Shown in pieces: positions 34,396 to 43,359 of a DNA stretch of 64,000 bases (positions are counted from its first letter, which is position 1; each line of letters begins with the position of its first letter). The DNA is from Streptomyces sp. NBC_01275 (lineage in GTDB: Bacteria; Actinomycetota; Actinomycetes; Streptomycetales; Streptomycetaceae), in NCBI RefSeq assembly GCF_026340655.1, contig NZ_JAPEOZ010000001.1, positions 4,402,001 through 4,466,000 on the forward strand, written 5' to 3'. Below the pieces are notes generated by a model. It searched no databases. It was given only the letters and a program-made list of their open reading frames with translations, and had not been told where the DNA came from. Both the position numbers and the translations under genes were made by a program.

Positions 34396-34554
34396 ATGGC
34401 CGAGTCCCCCAGCGTCCCCACCTCCGACCCGACCCAGGAACACCCGACCGAGCAGCCCGCCGAGATCAGGAACCTGATGCTGATCGGCGCGTGCGGCTGC
34501 GGCTCGGGCTGCGGCTGCGGCTGTCAGTCGGGCGCGCCCTGCCAGTGCGGCTGA
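34396..34554 (+). CDS. Cysteine/glycine-rich metallothionein-like micropeptide
   Basis: A 52-residue peptide with a good ribosome site (GGGAGGAA) five bases before ATG. The first 30 residues are a Pro/Thr/Glu-rich region and the last 21 (ACGCGSGCGCGCQSGAPCQC region) contain seven cysteines spaced C-x-C or C-x3-C. This density fits a metal-chelating peptide, but the arrangement is not one I recognise from MymT or SmtA. A modified-peptide precursor is an alternative; no modifying enzymes are nearby. It lies between phoU and a DUF4242 gene whose relative SCO4226 binds nickel. Confidence 0.7.
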   Translation: MAESPSVPTSDPTQEHPTEQPAEIRNLMLIGACGCGSGCGCGCQSGAPCQCG

Positions 34555-34740
34555 CGAACGCCGAAGAGTCACGAAGCGTTACGAAGAGTTACGACGGGGT
34601 GGGCCCCGGTGTCGTACGGCAGCGGGGCCCTCTTGTGATCGTCGGGCGACCGGTAGCGGCGGGAGCCGTGCGGGCTGAGCATGGAAGAGGAACGACCCCA
34701 CACCGGCACGAATGACGAGCAGGGAAGGGGGTGGGCTGCC

Positions 34741-34989
34741 GTGGCCAGGTTCATGGACGTCCACCACGACATGCAGGGCATCACCGCCGAACAACTCCAC
34801 CAGGCCCATCAGGCCGACCTCGCGGTCGAGGGCGAGGAGGGCGTGCACTTCGAGAGCGCCTGGGCGGACCCGGAGTCCGGCACCGTCTACTGCCTCTCCG
34901 AGGGCCCCTCGGCCGAGGCGGTCCAACGCGTCCACGAACGCACCGGCCACAAGGCGGCCGAGATCCACCCGGTGCCGTTGTCGGTGTGA
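34741..34989 (+). CDS. DUF4242 ferredoxin-like nickel-binding protein (SCO4226 type)
   Basis: An 82-residue ferredoxin-like-fold protein (FMDVHHDMQGITAEQLHQAH). Length and sequence agree with what I recall of SCO4226 of S. coelicolor, a structurally characterised nickel-binding dimer encoded near phoU. Two His in the first strand and one in the first helix are candidate ligands. GTG 34741 follows an AGGGAAGGGGG ribosome site and gives exactly the SCO4226 length. It lies 186 bp after the Cys-rich peptide gene. Confidence 0.85.
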   Translation: MARFMDVHHDMQGITAEQLHQAHQADLAVEGEEGVHFESAWADPESGTVYCLSEGPSAEAVQRVHERTGHKAAEIHPVPLSV

Positions 34990-34995
34990 GGAGCG

Positions 34996-35100
34996 GTTTC
35001 GGTGCCGGTGTGAGGCGCTGGTGGGAGACGCCGGTGCCGGTGCCGGTGTGAGACGCCGGTGTGAGACGGCGGTGTCGGCGCCGGTGTCGGATCGGCATGG
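34996..35100. repeat. Degenerate GCCGGTGTGAGAC tandem repeat
   Basis: Six to eight imperfect copies of a 12-18-bp unit (GCCGGTGTGAGACG) fill the space between the DUF4242 stop and the end of the convergent lipoprotein gene. Confidence 0.8.
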
Positions 35101-35108
35101 GCAGCCGG

Positions 35109-35690
35109 TCAGACCGGCTTGACCGCCGACACCGCCGTGACGGTCACCTTGTTGTCGCACTCGGCGAACACTCCGTCGTCCAGGGCGACTTGATGCTTTC
35201 CGGACCCCGGCAGGCCTACGACCATCGTGGGGTACACCGCCGGATCCGCCCCGGATTCGCAGTACCCGTCGGCCTCGCCCTGCACCTGGACGAACGTCAG
35301 CTTCACCCATGCCTTGCCGCCCGGGGCCACCTTCACCGGCGACGCCGTCCCGGTGGGCGTCACGACCAGCGGCGAGTTGTGATCGGGGGAACCGTTGCCG
35401 GCCCCGGCGACCGACGGGTGGCCCTTGAGGACGCACGCCGTGCCGGAGACGTTGGTGAACTCGACGACGGCCGCGCCGGTTCCGGTACCGGGGGGCCGCT
35501 TGGCGGCCTGCCGGGCGGAGACGTCCAGACTGGCGGCCGGGCAGGTCGCCGTACTGCTGCCGGACGCCCCGCCGGGGCCCGTCCCCGTGTCGCCGCTCGC
35601 GCCGGGCGGCTGGCAGCCGGTCATCGCCAGTGCGGCGGAAGCCGCGGCGATCGCCATCACGGAACCACGGATCCCGATGTCGTACTTCAT
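35109..35690 (-). CDS. DUF4232-type secreted lipoprotein
   Basis: A 193-residue lipoprotein: signal peptide with lipobox (LAMTGC), a Gly/Ser/Thr linker, then a beta-sandwich with the DUF4232 pattern (AAVVEFTNVSGTACVLKGHP, SPLVVTPTGTASPVKVAPGG, KAWVKLTFVQ) and four cysteines likely paired (ATCPAA, TACVLKG, GYCESG, AECDNK). Function unknown; family members are abundant in Streptomyces cell envelopes. ATG 35690 has AGGGGGAC upstream. Confidence 0.85.
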   Translation of the reverse strand: MKYDIGIRGSVMAIAAASAALAMTGCQPPGASGDTGTGPGGASGSSTATCPAASLDVSARQAAKRPPGTGTGAAVVEFTNVSGTACVLKGHPSVAGAGNGSPDHNSPLVVTPTGTASPVKVAPGGKAWVKLTFVQVQGEADGYCESGADPAVYPTMVVGLPGSGKHQVALDDGVFAECDNKVTVTAVSAVKPV

Positions 35691-35708
35691 GCTGCCGTCC
35701 CCCTGGAT

Positions 35709-35752
35709 GTCGCTCTCAAGTCGCTCCGAAGTCGCCCTGAAGGTCGCTTCGA
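35709..35752. repeat. 11-bp tandem repeat (GTCGCTCYGAA) in the lipoprotein promoter
   Basis: Four successive 11-mers with few changes, 19 bp upstream of the DUF4232 start codon, followed by a duplicated AGACAGAGC. Phased 11-bp copies could also be an operator. Confidence 0.8.
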
Positions 35753-35822
35753 TACTCGGCGAAACAGACAGAGCAGACAGAGCAGGAGGTTCCCTCCCAC
35801 AAGCACTGTGACCGATCAGTGA

Positions 35823-36026
35823 CAATGCGGTACGCCCATCGACCGCCCCCAGGTCGGCCCCCTCACCCTCGACTGCGACGTCCTCAGCGTCGCGGGCAGC
35901 GACCTGCGCATCATGATCTACACCGCAGAACCGGGCGGCCAGGCCGCCGAACGCCTCGACCTGCTGTCGATGCCGGGGCCTCAGGGCTGGGCGGTACCAG
36001 GACGCCGGGACCGGCAGCATGGATGA
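35823..36026 (+). pseudogene. C-terminal remnant of an MmyB-type XRE regulator
   Basis: An open stretch with no start reads DRPQVGPLTLDCDVL...LRIMIYTAEPGG...LDLLS, which is the last segment of the MmyB-like domain (compare the intact regulator at 9417-10337, which has HPLLGALTS...IVYAIEP). The helix-turn-helix and the rest of the domain are absent upstream. It is therefore a gene fragment. Confidence 0.6.
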
Positions 36027-36075
36027 GAGCATCGTCGTGGAGTCGGAAATCACTTGGGAAGGGTGAGCCTCGTTG

Positions 36076-36414
36076 ATGACGTCACAGCCGGACGCCCTCG
36101 TCGCAGATCAGCTGATCGCCATCCTGAACGACCCCGACGCTCCGGAAGCGGACCAGTTCGACGCCGCCATGGATCTGGAGTTCCACTCGGGCGCCAGGGT
36201 CGAACAGGAAATCTTCAAGGTCCTTCGGCGAGAACGGTTCGAAACCGTTCTCGCCCAGCTCTGCGCGGAGTCGCTCGCCGGGATCTGGGCCCGGCAGGGT
36301 CGGATCGACGAGGCCTTCTTCCAAGAGCTCCACGGTCCGGCGTCGAGGGAGGTCCTCGGCATTCTCGGAGCCCGCGCCCCGCATCTGATCCCATCGGACA
36401 GAGAGCGAACCTGA
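36076..36414 (+). CDS. Hypothetical acidic helical protein
   Basis: A 112-residue predominantly helical protein (LVADQLIAILNDPDAPEADQ, VEQEIFKVLRRERFETVLAQ, LAGIWARQGRIDEAFFQEL). The helical pairs resemble HEAT-type units and the size fits immunity-like or adaptor proteins, but no family can be named. GGGAAGGGTGAG is the ribosome site and ATG 36076 follows a weaker in-frame TTG. Codon bias is a little weaker than in neighbouring core genes, consistent with a recent arrival. Confidence 0.6.
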   Translation: MTSQPDALVADQLIAILNDPDAPEADQFDAAMDLEFHSGARVEQEIFKVLRRERFETVLAQLCAESLAGIWARQGRIDEAFFQELHGPASREVLGILGARAPHLIPSDRERT

Positions 36415-36591
36415 GCAGTTCGCCCTGACCCTGCGGCGGATACAGCCGCGGAGCCGGGCGAACGGCTACTGGTCTCGTCCGAACGACCGTGAACCACGCA
36501 GGGGCTCGCGGCTGGGATCGACACCTGGGACAAGGTAACGAGCGGGGTCGGTCACCACTACGGGTCCACCTTGTCATCGGGGAGAGAATCC

Positions 36592-37086
36592 ATGGACTCG
36601 ACGGACGACGTCATCGACTTGATCCACCTGGCCGACCGGCCGGGCACCAGCGGGCACAGCGTCTCCGTGCGCGTTCTGGGGCGCTCACAGCCCGGCAACC
36701 TGTTCGGCCACGACTTCCTCGAATGCGAGATCGTCATCGTGGCGGAGTCCCTCAGCGCCGCCTTTTCGGTGACCCTCCTCCCCGAAGATCTGGAGGACTG
36801 GGAGGACACCTTGGCGACCCTGGAAACCCGGCGATTCGCCATGTGGCTCACCTCGGGGCGGACACCGTCGTTGAAATTCAAGCCCGACGGCCACGACCGG
36901 ATGTCGGTGTCGGCCCACGACGGACCCGCCTCAGAAGTCACTGTCACCGTCCCGCTGTTCGCACTTCCGACGGACTGGGTCGGCAAGCAGCGCGACCTGC
37001 TCGCCCGGGTGCACGAGGTCTACCCCCGCGAAGTCGTAGAGACGTCACCCGGCGCCTACGAGTGGCGCCGGGATAGCGACGCCTGA
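36592..37086 (+). CDS. DUF5959-like hypothetical protein
   Basis: A 164-residue soluble protein beginning DDVIDLIHLADRPGTSGHSV with a central LLPEDLEDWEDTLATLET. I associate this pattern with the Streptomyces DUF5959 family, usually found beside variable regulatory genes. Function unknown. GGGGAGAGAATCC precedes ATG 36592. Together with the previous gene and the regulator fragment it forms a small variable patch between the DUF4232 gene and gpmA. Confidence 0.65.
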   Translation: MDSTDDVIDLIHLADRPGTSGHSVSVRVLGRSQPGNLFGHDFLECEIVIVAESLSAAFSVTLLPEDLEDWEDTLATLETRRFAMWLTSGRTPSLKFKPDGHDRMSVSAHDGPASEVTVTVPLFALPTDWVGKQRDLLARVHEVYPREVVETSPGAYEWRRDSDA

Positions 37087-37124
37087 CGGCCCGGCCAAGC
37101 ACCTGGCGGCCCAGCCGCACCAAA

Positions 37125-37163
37125 AAGCCCCCGCCCCGTCAAGAAACGGCAGGTCGGGGGCTT
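37125..37163 (-). terminator. gpmA terminator
   Basis: AAGCCCCCG/CGGGGGCTT outer stem with an inner CCGT/ACGG stem, 12 bp past the gpmA stop; the run of A on the plus strand gives a U tract in the gpmA transcript. Confidence 0.85.
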
Positions 37164-37175
37164 GCTGGCGTCGCG

Positions 37176-37937
37176 TTACTTCTTCTTGCCCTGGTTCTTG
37201 ACCGCCTCGATGGCGGCCGCGGCCGCGTCCGGGTCGAGGTAGGTGCCGCCCGGGTTCAGCGGCTTGAAGTCGGCGTCGAGTTCGTAGGCGAGGGGGATGC
37301 CCGTCGGGATGTTCAGGCCGGAGATCGCCTCGTCGGAGATGCCGTCCAGGTGCTTGACCAGGCCGCGGAGGCTGTTGCCGTGGGCGGCGACCAGGACCGT
37401 GCGGCCGGACAGGAGGTCCGGGACGATGCCGTCGTACCAGTACGGGAGCATGCGGACGACGACGTCCTTCAGGCACTCCGTACGGGGGCGCAGCTCCGGG
37501 GGGATGGAGGCGTAGCGCGGGTCGTCCGACTGGGAGAACTCCGTGCCGTCCTCGAGGGCCGGCGGGGGCGTGTCGTAGGAGCGGCGCCAGAGCATGAACT
37601 GCTCCTCGCCGAACTCCGCGAGGGTCTGCGCCTTGTCCTTGCCCTGGAGGGCGCCGTAGTGGCGCTCGTTGAGGCGCCAGGAGCGGTGGACCGGAATCCA
37701 GTGGCGGTCGGCGGATTCGAGGGCCAGTTGGGCCGTGCGGATCGCGCGCTTCTGGAGGGACGTGTGGACCACGTCGGGGAGGAGGTCGGCGTCCTTCAGG
37801 AGTTCGCCACCGCGGACTGCCTCCTTCTCGCCCTTCTCGTTCAGGTTGACGTCCACCCAGCCGGTGAACAGGTTCTTCGCGTTCCACTCGCTCTCGCCGT
37901 GGCGGAGGAGGATCAGCTTGTACGGTGCGTCGGCCAT
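37176..37937 (-). CDS. gpmA: 2,3-bisphosphoglycerate-dependent phosphoglycerate mutase
   Basis: A 253-residue glycolytic enzyme interconverting 3- and 2-phosphoglycerate. The phosphohistidine motif [12 protein letters not shown] (His about 13), [11 protein letters not shown] and the second catalytic His in [12 protein letters not shown] are intact. Length and motifs are standard for the cofactor-dependent class. It is a single gene with its own terminator. Confidence 0.97.
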   Translation of the reverse strand: MADAPYKLILLRHGESEWNAKNLFTGWVDVNLNEKGEKEAVRGGELLKDADLLPDVVHTSLQKRAIRTAQLALESADRHWIPVHRSWRLNERHYGALQGKDKAQTLAEFGEEQFMLWRRSYDTPPPALEDGTEFSQSDDPRYASIPPELRPRTECLKDVVVRMLPYWYDGIVPDLLSGRTVLVAAHGNSLRGLVKHLDGISDEAISGLNIPTGIPLAYELDADFKPLNPGGTYLDPDAAAAAIEAVKNQGKKK

Positions 37938-38111
37938 GCGGATGAGCGTAATCCACCGCTCCGGTCCGTTGTGCGCCCGCTCGCTCCGCGGACTGTCGAG
38001 CGGACGGTTGACGGGATCTGTTAATTGAGTGGCCTCCGAGGCGACCTCCCTCGTAACTTCCTATCACCGTCTGCGCCACTTACCTGCGCCGCTCAACCCG
38101 GGGGATCCGTC

Positions 38112-39383
38112 ATGTCGTCCGTCGCCGTCCTGAGACGTGCCGCCCGTGAGACCCTCTCCGGGCTGCCCCGCGAGTTCTGGTGGCTGTGGACCAGCACACT
38201 CGTCAACCGGCTCGGGGCCTTCGTCGCCACCTTCATGGCCCTCTACCTCACCCTGGACCGCGGCTACTCCGCCTCCTACGCCGGTCTCGTCGCCTCTCTC
38301 CACGGGCTCGGCGGGGTGGTCTCCTCCCTCGGCGGGGGCGTCATGGCGGACCGGCTCGGGCGGCGGCCCACGCTGCTGATCGCGCAGACCTCCACCGCTC
38401 TGTCCGTCGCGCTGCTGGGGTTCACGACCGACCCCGTCGCCATCGCCGGCGTCGCCTTCCTCGTCGGCATGGCCTCCAACGCCTCACGGCCCGCCGTGCA
38501 GGCGATGATGGCGGACATCGTGCGGCCCGAGGACCGGGTCCGCGCCTTCTCGCTCAACTACTGGGCCATCAACCTCGGCTTCGCCGTCTCCTCCATGGGC
38601 GCCGGCTTCATCGCCGAGGTCAGCTACCGCGCCGGGTTCCTGATCGAGGCGGGCATGACCCTCGTCTGCGCGGTCGTGGTCTTCCTCAAGCTGCCCGAGT
38701 CCCGGCCGGTCCCTGGGGAGAAGAACGCCGAGGGCGGCGACGCCGTCGGGCTGGGGACCGTACTGCGCGACGGGCGGTTCATGGGCGTCGTAGGACTGTC
38801 GTTCCTCGTCGCGCTCATCTTCCAGCAGGGGTCCGTGGCGCTGCCGGTGGCGATGGGCGCGGCCGGGTTCACCCCGGCCGACTACGGCATGGCGATCGCC
38901 GTCAACGGCGTGCTGATCGTCGCGCTGCAGATCCCGGTCACGCGGTTCATCGAACACCGGGATCCGCGGCGGCTGCTCGTCGTGTCGTCCGTGCTCGCCG
39001 GGTACGGCTTCGGCCTCACCGCCTTCGCCGGGTCGGTCGGCGTCTTCGCGCTCACCGTCTGCGTGTGGACGCTCGCCGAGATCGTCAACGCGCCGACCCA
39101 GACCGGGCTCGTCGTACGCCTCTCCCCCGCCCAGGGGCGCGGCCGCTACCAGGGCATGTACACGCTGTCGTGGGCCGTCGCCTCCCTCGTCGCCCCGCTG
39201 ATGTCCGGCTTCGTCATCGACCGGTTCGGCGCGGAGTGGCTGTGGGGCATGTGCGCGGTCGTGGGGACGGCGGCGGGCGTCGGGTACGGGGTGCTGATGC
39301 GGCGCATCCCGCCGGAGGAGCCCACGCCCGCCGACCGAACGGCCGACGCCACCGCCGCGAAGTCCGAGGTCAGCGCCGCCTGA
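38112..39383 (+). CDS. MFS transporter (12-helix)
   Basis: A 423-residue membrane protein with two six-helix halves. The MFS motif A is VMADRLGRRPTLL after helix 2, and a FIEHRDPRRLLV loop repeats it in the second half. It resembles the MdtH/YfcJ-like efflux branch. Substrate unknown. ATG 38112 starts a normal cytosolic N-terminus; the message probably begins in the AT-richer stretch around 38020-38070. Confidence 0.85.
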   Translation: MSSVAVLRRAARETLSGLPREFWWLWTSTLVNRLGAFVATFMALYLTLDRGYSASYAGLVASLHGLGGVVSSLGGGVMADRLGRRPTLLIAQTSTALSVALLGFTTDPVAIAGVAFLVGMASNASRPAVQAMMADIVRPEDRVRAFSLNYWAINLGFAVSSMGAGFIAEVSYRAGFLIEAGMTLVCAVVVFLKLPESRPVPGEKNAEGGDAVGLGTVLRDGRFMGVVGLSFLVALIFQQGSVALPVAMGAAGFTPADYGMAIAVNGVLIVALQIPVTRFIEHRDPRRLLVVSSVLAGYGFGLTAFAGSVGVFALTVCVWTLAEIVNAPTQTGLVVRLSPAQGRGRYQGMYTLSWAVASLVAPLMSGFVIDRFGAEWLWGMCAVVGTAAGVGYGVLMRRIPPEEPTPADRTADATAAKSEVSAA

Positions 39384-39401
39384 CACCGGCCGCGGTGGTG
39401 G

Positions 39402-39848
39402 CTACGGGTGCATCCGCGCCCCCTTCAGCACCTTGTCGACCGCGTTGCGCGGGCCGTGCACCGCCAGCCCCACCAGGTCCAGCTCCGCGGTCGGCACGGC
39501 GCGGACCGCCGCGCGGTTGTCGCGGTCGTTGCCGGTGGCGAAGAGGTCGCCGGTGAACACCGCGCGCGGGAGGCCGCGGGACAGCACGCGCGCGTGGGCG
39601 GCGATCAGCGTCTCCTTCGTGCCCTCGAAGACCAGCACCGGCTGGCGGAACATGGGCAGGTAGGGGACGCCGTCCGCGTCCTCGTACGGCTCCCCGACCA
39701 CCTCGGGGACCACCGTGCCGAGGCCGCTGACCAGGAACGCGGTGACGTTCAGGCGCTGCCAGGTCTCCAGGTCCTCGCGCAGCAGGACGGCGATCTTCGT
39801 GTCGAAACGGAGGGGCTGTTCGTCGTTCGCTTCGTCGTTCGCGTTCAT
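39402..39848 (-). CDS. DUF2000-family protein
   Basis: A 148-residue protein with the DUF2000 pattern (TKIAVLLREDLETWQRLNV, FLVSGLG, MFRQPVLVFEG, FTGDLFATGNDRDNRAAV), a peptidyl-tRNA-hydrolase-like fold of unknown activity. It is divergent from an AraC gene with only 49 bp between starts, so the regulator very probably controls it. ATG 39848 begins MNANDEAND. Confidence 0.8.
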   Translation of the reverse strand: MNANDEANDEQPLRFDTKIAVLLREDLETWQRLNVTAFLVSGLGTVVPEVVGEPYEDADGVPYLPMFRQPVLVFEGTKETLIAAHARVLSRGLPRAVFTGDLFATGNDRDNRAAVRAVPTAELDLVGLAVHGPRNAVDKVLKGARMHP

Positions 39849-39897
39849 ACGACGAGACTGCCGACCGTCGTACGACACCGTCTTGTACGTTCTTTGC

Positions 39898-40731
39898 ATG
39901 GCCGCCGAGCAGGAAGTCACCGCCTGGCGCCCGCAGGTCCCGGGCGTGGTCGAGGTGTTCCACGCCCATTTCACCGAGTACGCCTATCCGATGCACGTGC
40001 ACGAGGCGTGGACGCTGCTCATCGTGGACGCCGGGGCCGTACGGTACGACCTCGACCGGCATGAGCACGGCACCCCGCACGACACGGTCTCCCTGCTGCC
40101 GCCGCACGTCCCGCACAACGGCTCCCCCGCCACCCCGGACGGCTTCCGCAAGCGGGTCCTGTATCTGGACGGCACGCATCTGCCCCACGACCTCATCGGC
40201 CCCGCCGTCGACGGCCCCGACCTGCGCGACCCGCTGCTGCGCCACCGTGTCGGCCGGCTGCACACCGCGCTCACGCGGGCCGGGGACGAGCTGGAGGCGG
40301 AGAGCAGGCTGACGTTCATCGGCGAGCGGCTGCGCACCCATCTCCGGCGCACCGCACCCGTACCCGTCCCGCGCCCCGACCCCGTCCTCGCGCGCCGGCT
40401 GCGTGAACTCCTCGACGCGCACGTCGTCGAGGGCCTCACCCTCGCCGAGGCCGCCACGCGCGTGCAGGCCCATCCGGCGCATCTCGTACGGGCGTTCAGC
40501 GGCGCGTACGGCATCGCACCGCACCAGTACCTGATGTCCCGCCGGGTCGACCGGGCGCGACGGCTGCTGCTCGACGGGGTGCCGCCCGGCGAGGTGGCCG
40601 CGGTGACCGGCTTCTACGACCAGTCCCATCTCACGCGCCATTTCAGGAAGTTGGTGGGGGTCACGCCGGGGCGGTACGGAGGGAGAGGAAGATCGGCGGA
40701 AGGTTTTCGTCCGGTGATCGGCGGCGGCTAG
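39898..40731 (+). CDS. AraC-family transcriptional regulator
   Basis: A 277-residue regulator with a cupin-like sensor domain (EYAYPMHVHEAWTLLIVDAGAVRYDLD, LLPPHVPHNG) and a C-terminal double helix-turn-helix (TLAEAATRVQAHPAHLVRAFSGAYG, LLLDGVPPGEVAAVTGFYDQ, SHLTRHFRKLVGVTPGRYG). Its sensor domain probably binds a small molecule. The divergent DUF2000 gene is the likely target; a small palindrome (CGTCGTACGACA) lies in the 49-bp gap. Confidence 0.9.
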   Translation: MAAEQEVTAWRPQVPGVVEVFHAHFTEYAYPMHVHEAWTLLIVDAGAVRYDLDRHEHGTPHDTVSLLPPHVPHNGSPATPDGFRKRVLYLDGTHLPHDLIGPAVDGPDLRDPLLRHRVGRLHTALTRAGDELEAESRLTFIGERLRTHLRRTAPVPVPRPDPVLARRLRELLDAHVVEGLTLAEAATRVQAHPAHLVRAFSGAYGIAPHQYLMSRRVDRARRLLLDGVPPGEVAAVTGFYDQSHLTRHFRKLVGVTPGRYGGRGRSAEGFRPVIGGG

Positions 40732-40741
40732 CGTCCCCTCC

Positions 40742-41245
40742 ATGGAGGAAAAAGAGGAAACACACAGATCACACGGCGTCGGGCGGGTCCGTCGGCTCTC
40801 GGTTGCCGTCGCGGGGGCGGCAACCCTGGTGGCCCTGAGCGTGGGCGCCGCCCTCGCGGCCGGTTCGGACGAGGATCGCTCGCTGCCGATCGCGGCCACC
40901 ACCGACCAGTCGGACCCGCCGGTGCCGGCCGACAGCGGCGGCGTCGCCGGAGGCGACAGCGGGAGCAGCACCGGGGGTGACGGCGGGAGCGTCGACGGCG
41001 GGAGCAGTGGCGGTCTCATCGTGGGCAGCACCGTCGACGGCGGCACCACCGGCGGCGAGGACCCGGACCCGACCCAGACGCCCACCGCCACGCCCACCGC
41101 ACAGCCCGACCTGGCCGAGCTCGGCCGACGTATCGACGAGCTCGACGCGAAGGTGGACAAGCTGCCCACGAAGGAGGAACTGGCCGACGCCCTGCGGGCC
41201 TTCGCCGATCAGCTCGACCCGGCGCCCGCCCCTACTCCTTCCTGA
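40742..41245 (+). CDS. Secreted or membrane-anchored Gly/Ser-rich protein
   Basis: A 167-residue protein with a basic N-terminus, a hydrophobic segment (residues about 19-40), a long Gly/Ser/Asp/Thr linker and a short C-terminal coiled-coil-like helix (LAELGRRIDELDAKVDKLPT). The layout suggests a surface spacer protein. No family is recognised. It ends inside the convergent YbjN gene (14-bp overlap). Confidence 0.6.
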   Translation: MEEKEETHRSHGVGRVRRLSVAVAGAATLVALSVGAALAAGSDEDRSLPIAATTDQSDPPVPADSGGVAGGDSGSSTGGDGGSVDGGSSGGLIVGSTVDGGTTGGEDPDPTQTPTATPTAQPDLAELGRRIDELDAKVDKLPTKEELADALRAFADQLDPAPAPTPS

Positions 41246-41738
41246 GGGTCAGGTGGGCGAACGCGTCCAGGTTGCGCGTCGACTCACCGCGCGAGACGCG
41301 CCACGCGTACTCCTTGCGGATCGCGGAGGCGAAGCCCAGTTCCAGAAGGGTGTTGAAAGCGCCGTCGGCCGCCTCCAGGACCTGGCCCAGGAGGCGGTCG
41401 ATCTCGTCCGGGGTGACGGATGCCAGCGGGAGGCGGGCGGTGACGTAGACGTCGCCGAGCGGGTCCACGGCGTAACTCACGCCGTACAGCTTGAGGTTGC
41501 GCTCCAGGAGCCAGCGGTGGACGCCGGGTTCGTTCTCGTCGGGGTGGCGGATGACGAAGGCGTTCAGGGAGAGGGAGTGGCGGCCCACGAGGAGGGAGAC
41601 CGTCGTCCTGAGCTTGCGGGTGCCGGGGAGCTGGACGACGTAGGAGCCGGGCCTGGGGCTCTCCCACTCCGGCTGCGCGTCGTTCAGAAAGCCTTCGATG
41701 ACCTGCATGACCTGCGTGGTCCGCTCGATCTCACCCAT
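41232..41738 (-). CDS. YbjN-domain protein
   Basis: A 168-residue protein with the YbjN fold related to type III secretion chaperones ([58 protein letters not shown]). It is coupled to mshA by an 8-bp overlap of its start with the mshA stop, an arrangement I recall from other actinobacteria. This suggests a role around mycothiol synthesis, but no enzymatic residues are evident. Confidence 0.8.
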   Translation of the reverse strand: MGEIERTTQVMQVIEGFLNDAQPEWESPRPGSYVVQLPGTRKLRTTVSLLVGRHSLSLNAFVIRHPDENEPGVHRWLLERNLKLYGVSYAVDPLGDVYVTARLPLASVTPDEIDRLLGQVLEAADGAFNTLLELGFASAIRKEYAWRVSRGESTRNLDAFAHLTLRKE

Positions 41739-43068
41739 GCTGCGAGCGTACGTGACGGCGGTGGGACTGGGCCGCGGCCGTGTAGACGTCGGCGGTGGCG
41801 GCGGCCGCGGTGTCCCAGCCGAAGGACTGGGCGTGCGCGGCGGCGGCCGCGCCCATGCGGGCGGGGAGTTCGGGGCGGTCGGCGAAGTCCGCGAGCACGC
41901 GCGCGTAGCCGGCCGGGTCGTGGCCCTGCACCAGGAAGCCCGTCTCGCCGTCCCGTACGGCCACCGGGAGGCCGCCGACCGCGGCCGCGAGCACCGGGGT
42001 GCCCGCCGCCTGCGCCTCTATGGCGACCAGGCCGAAGGACTCGCTGTAGGAGGGCACGACCAGGACGGACGCGGCGCGGAACCAGTCCGCGAGCTGGTCC
42101 TGGCCGACCGGCGGGCGGAACCGTACGACGTCGGCGATGCCGAGCCGCGCGGCCAGCTTCTGCAGGCCCTCCGGCTTGGCGAGGCCGCTGCCGCTGGGGC
42201 CGCCGACGACCGGGACCACCATGCGGGAGCGCAGCTCGGGGCGTTCGTCGAGCAGTACGGCCACGGCGCGCAGGAGGACGTCCGGCGCCTTCAGGGGCTG
42301 GATGCGGCCGGCGAAGAGGGGGACCAGTGCGTCCTGCGGGAGGTCGAGGCGGGCGCGGGCTGCGGCGCGGCCGTCCGCCGGGCTGAAGCGGTCGAGGTTG
42401 ACGCCGGGGTGGACGACGGCGACCTTGCCGGGGTCGGCCTGATAGTGCCGTACGAGTTCCTCGGCCTCCTCGGCCGTGTTGGCGATGAGGCGGTCCGCGG
42501 CGACGACGATCTGGGTCTCGCCGATGACCCGGGCGGGGGGTTCGGGGGTGTCTCCGTCGGCCAGGTTGGCGTTCTTGACCTTGGCCATGGTGTGCATGGC
42601 GTGGACGAGGGGCGCGCCCCAGCGCTGGGCGGCGAGCCAGCCGACGTGGCCGGAGAGCCAGTAGTGCGAGTGCACGAGGTCGTAGTAGCCGGGGCGGTGG
42701 CCGGCCCAGGCCTGCATCACGCCGTGCGTGAAGGCGCACAGCTGCGCCGGGAGCTCCTCCTTGGCGAGGCCCTCGTAGGGGCCGGCGTCGACATGGCGGA
42801 CCAGGACGCCGGGCGCGAGCTCGACGGTCGGGGGGAGGGCGGCCGTGGTCGCGCGCGTGAAGATCTCGACCTCGATGTTGATCGCGGCGAGGCGCTGCGC
42901 GAGCTCCACGATGTAGACGTTCATGCCGCCGGCGTCTCCGGTGCCGGGCTGGTGGAGCGGTGAGGTGTGCACGGAGAGCATCGCGACGCGGCGGGGGCGA
43001 CGGTGGAGCCTGAGTCGCGGAGACGCCGCCGAAGAGCGACGTCCGAGCCTGCTGACGTACTGGCTCAC
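41731..43068 (-). CDS. mshA: D-inositol-3-phosphate glycosyltransferase (mycothiol biosynthesis)
   Basis: A 445-residue GT4 glycosyltransferase catalysing the first step of mycothiol synthesis (UDP-GlcNAc plus inositol-3-phosphate). MshA-type marks are [30 protein letters not shown] N-terminal donor/acceptor loops, [43 protein letters not shown] and the nucleotide-sugar ExxxxxxE motif [22 protein letters not shown] 43068 follows a strong AAGGAGGAAGG. A stable hairpin lies 30 bp upstream in the probable leader. Confidence 0.95.
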   Translation of the reverse strand: MSQYVSRLGRRSSAASPRLRLHRRPRRVAMLSVHTSPLHQPGTGDAGGMNVYIVELAQRLAAINIEVEIFTRATTAALPPTVELAPGVLVRHVDAGPYEGLAKEELPAQLCAFTHGVMQAWAGHRPGYYDLVHSHYWLSGHVGWLAAQRWGAPLVHAMHTMAKVKNANLADGDTPEPPARVIGETQIVVAADRLIANTAEEAEELVRHYQADPGKVAVVHPGVNLDRFSPADGRAAARARLDLPQDALVPLFAGRIQPLKAPDVLLRAVAVLLDERPELRSRMVVPVVGGPSGSGLAKPEGLQKLAARLGIADVVRFRPPVGQDQLADWFRAASVLVVPSYSESFGLVAIEAQAAGTPVLAAAVGGLPVAVRDGETGFLVQGHDPAGYARVLADFADRPELPARMGAAAAAHAQSFGWDTAAAATADVYTAAAQSHRRHVRSQHG

Positions 43069-43098
43069 GTGGCCTTCCTCCTTGCCTGCGGGCATGCC

Positions 43099-43127
43099 GG
43101 ACGGAGGGTGTGGGGCGCCCTCCGTCC
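43099..43127 (-). promoter_or_regulatory. Hairpin in the mshA leader
   Basis: GGACGGAGGG and CCCTCCGTCC form a perfect 10-bp stem with a nine-base loop, 30 bp upstream of the mshA start. It is not followed by a U tract on the mshA strand, so a leader regulatory structure is as likely as a terminator. Confidence 0.6.
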
Positions 43128-43359
43128 CGGTGCAACGCCGGACGGCGGCATTCCCATTCCGGGCGGGTTTCGGCGGGGAGTGGTTTTTGCCTAGGCGTTA
43201 CCGGGGGTCGCTCAACCGTTCGAGGCCGGGATGCGTTGTTCAGGGGCTCGATGGGCCCGACAGACGTCCCGTCGGCGGGAAATGCGCGGCCACCGGAGGT
43301 TCGGCGGCGTCGGCGCCTCGCGCCGTAGGACATGCGCGGCACCGCCTACCCTCGTAGGC

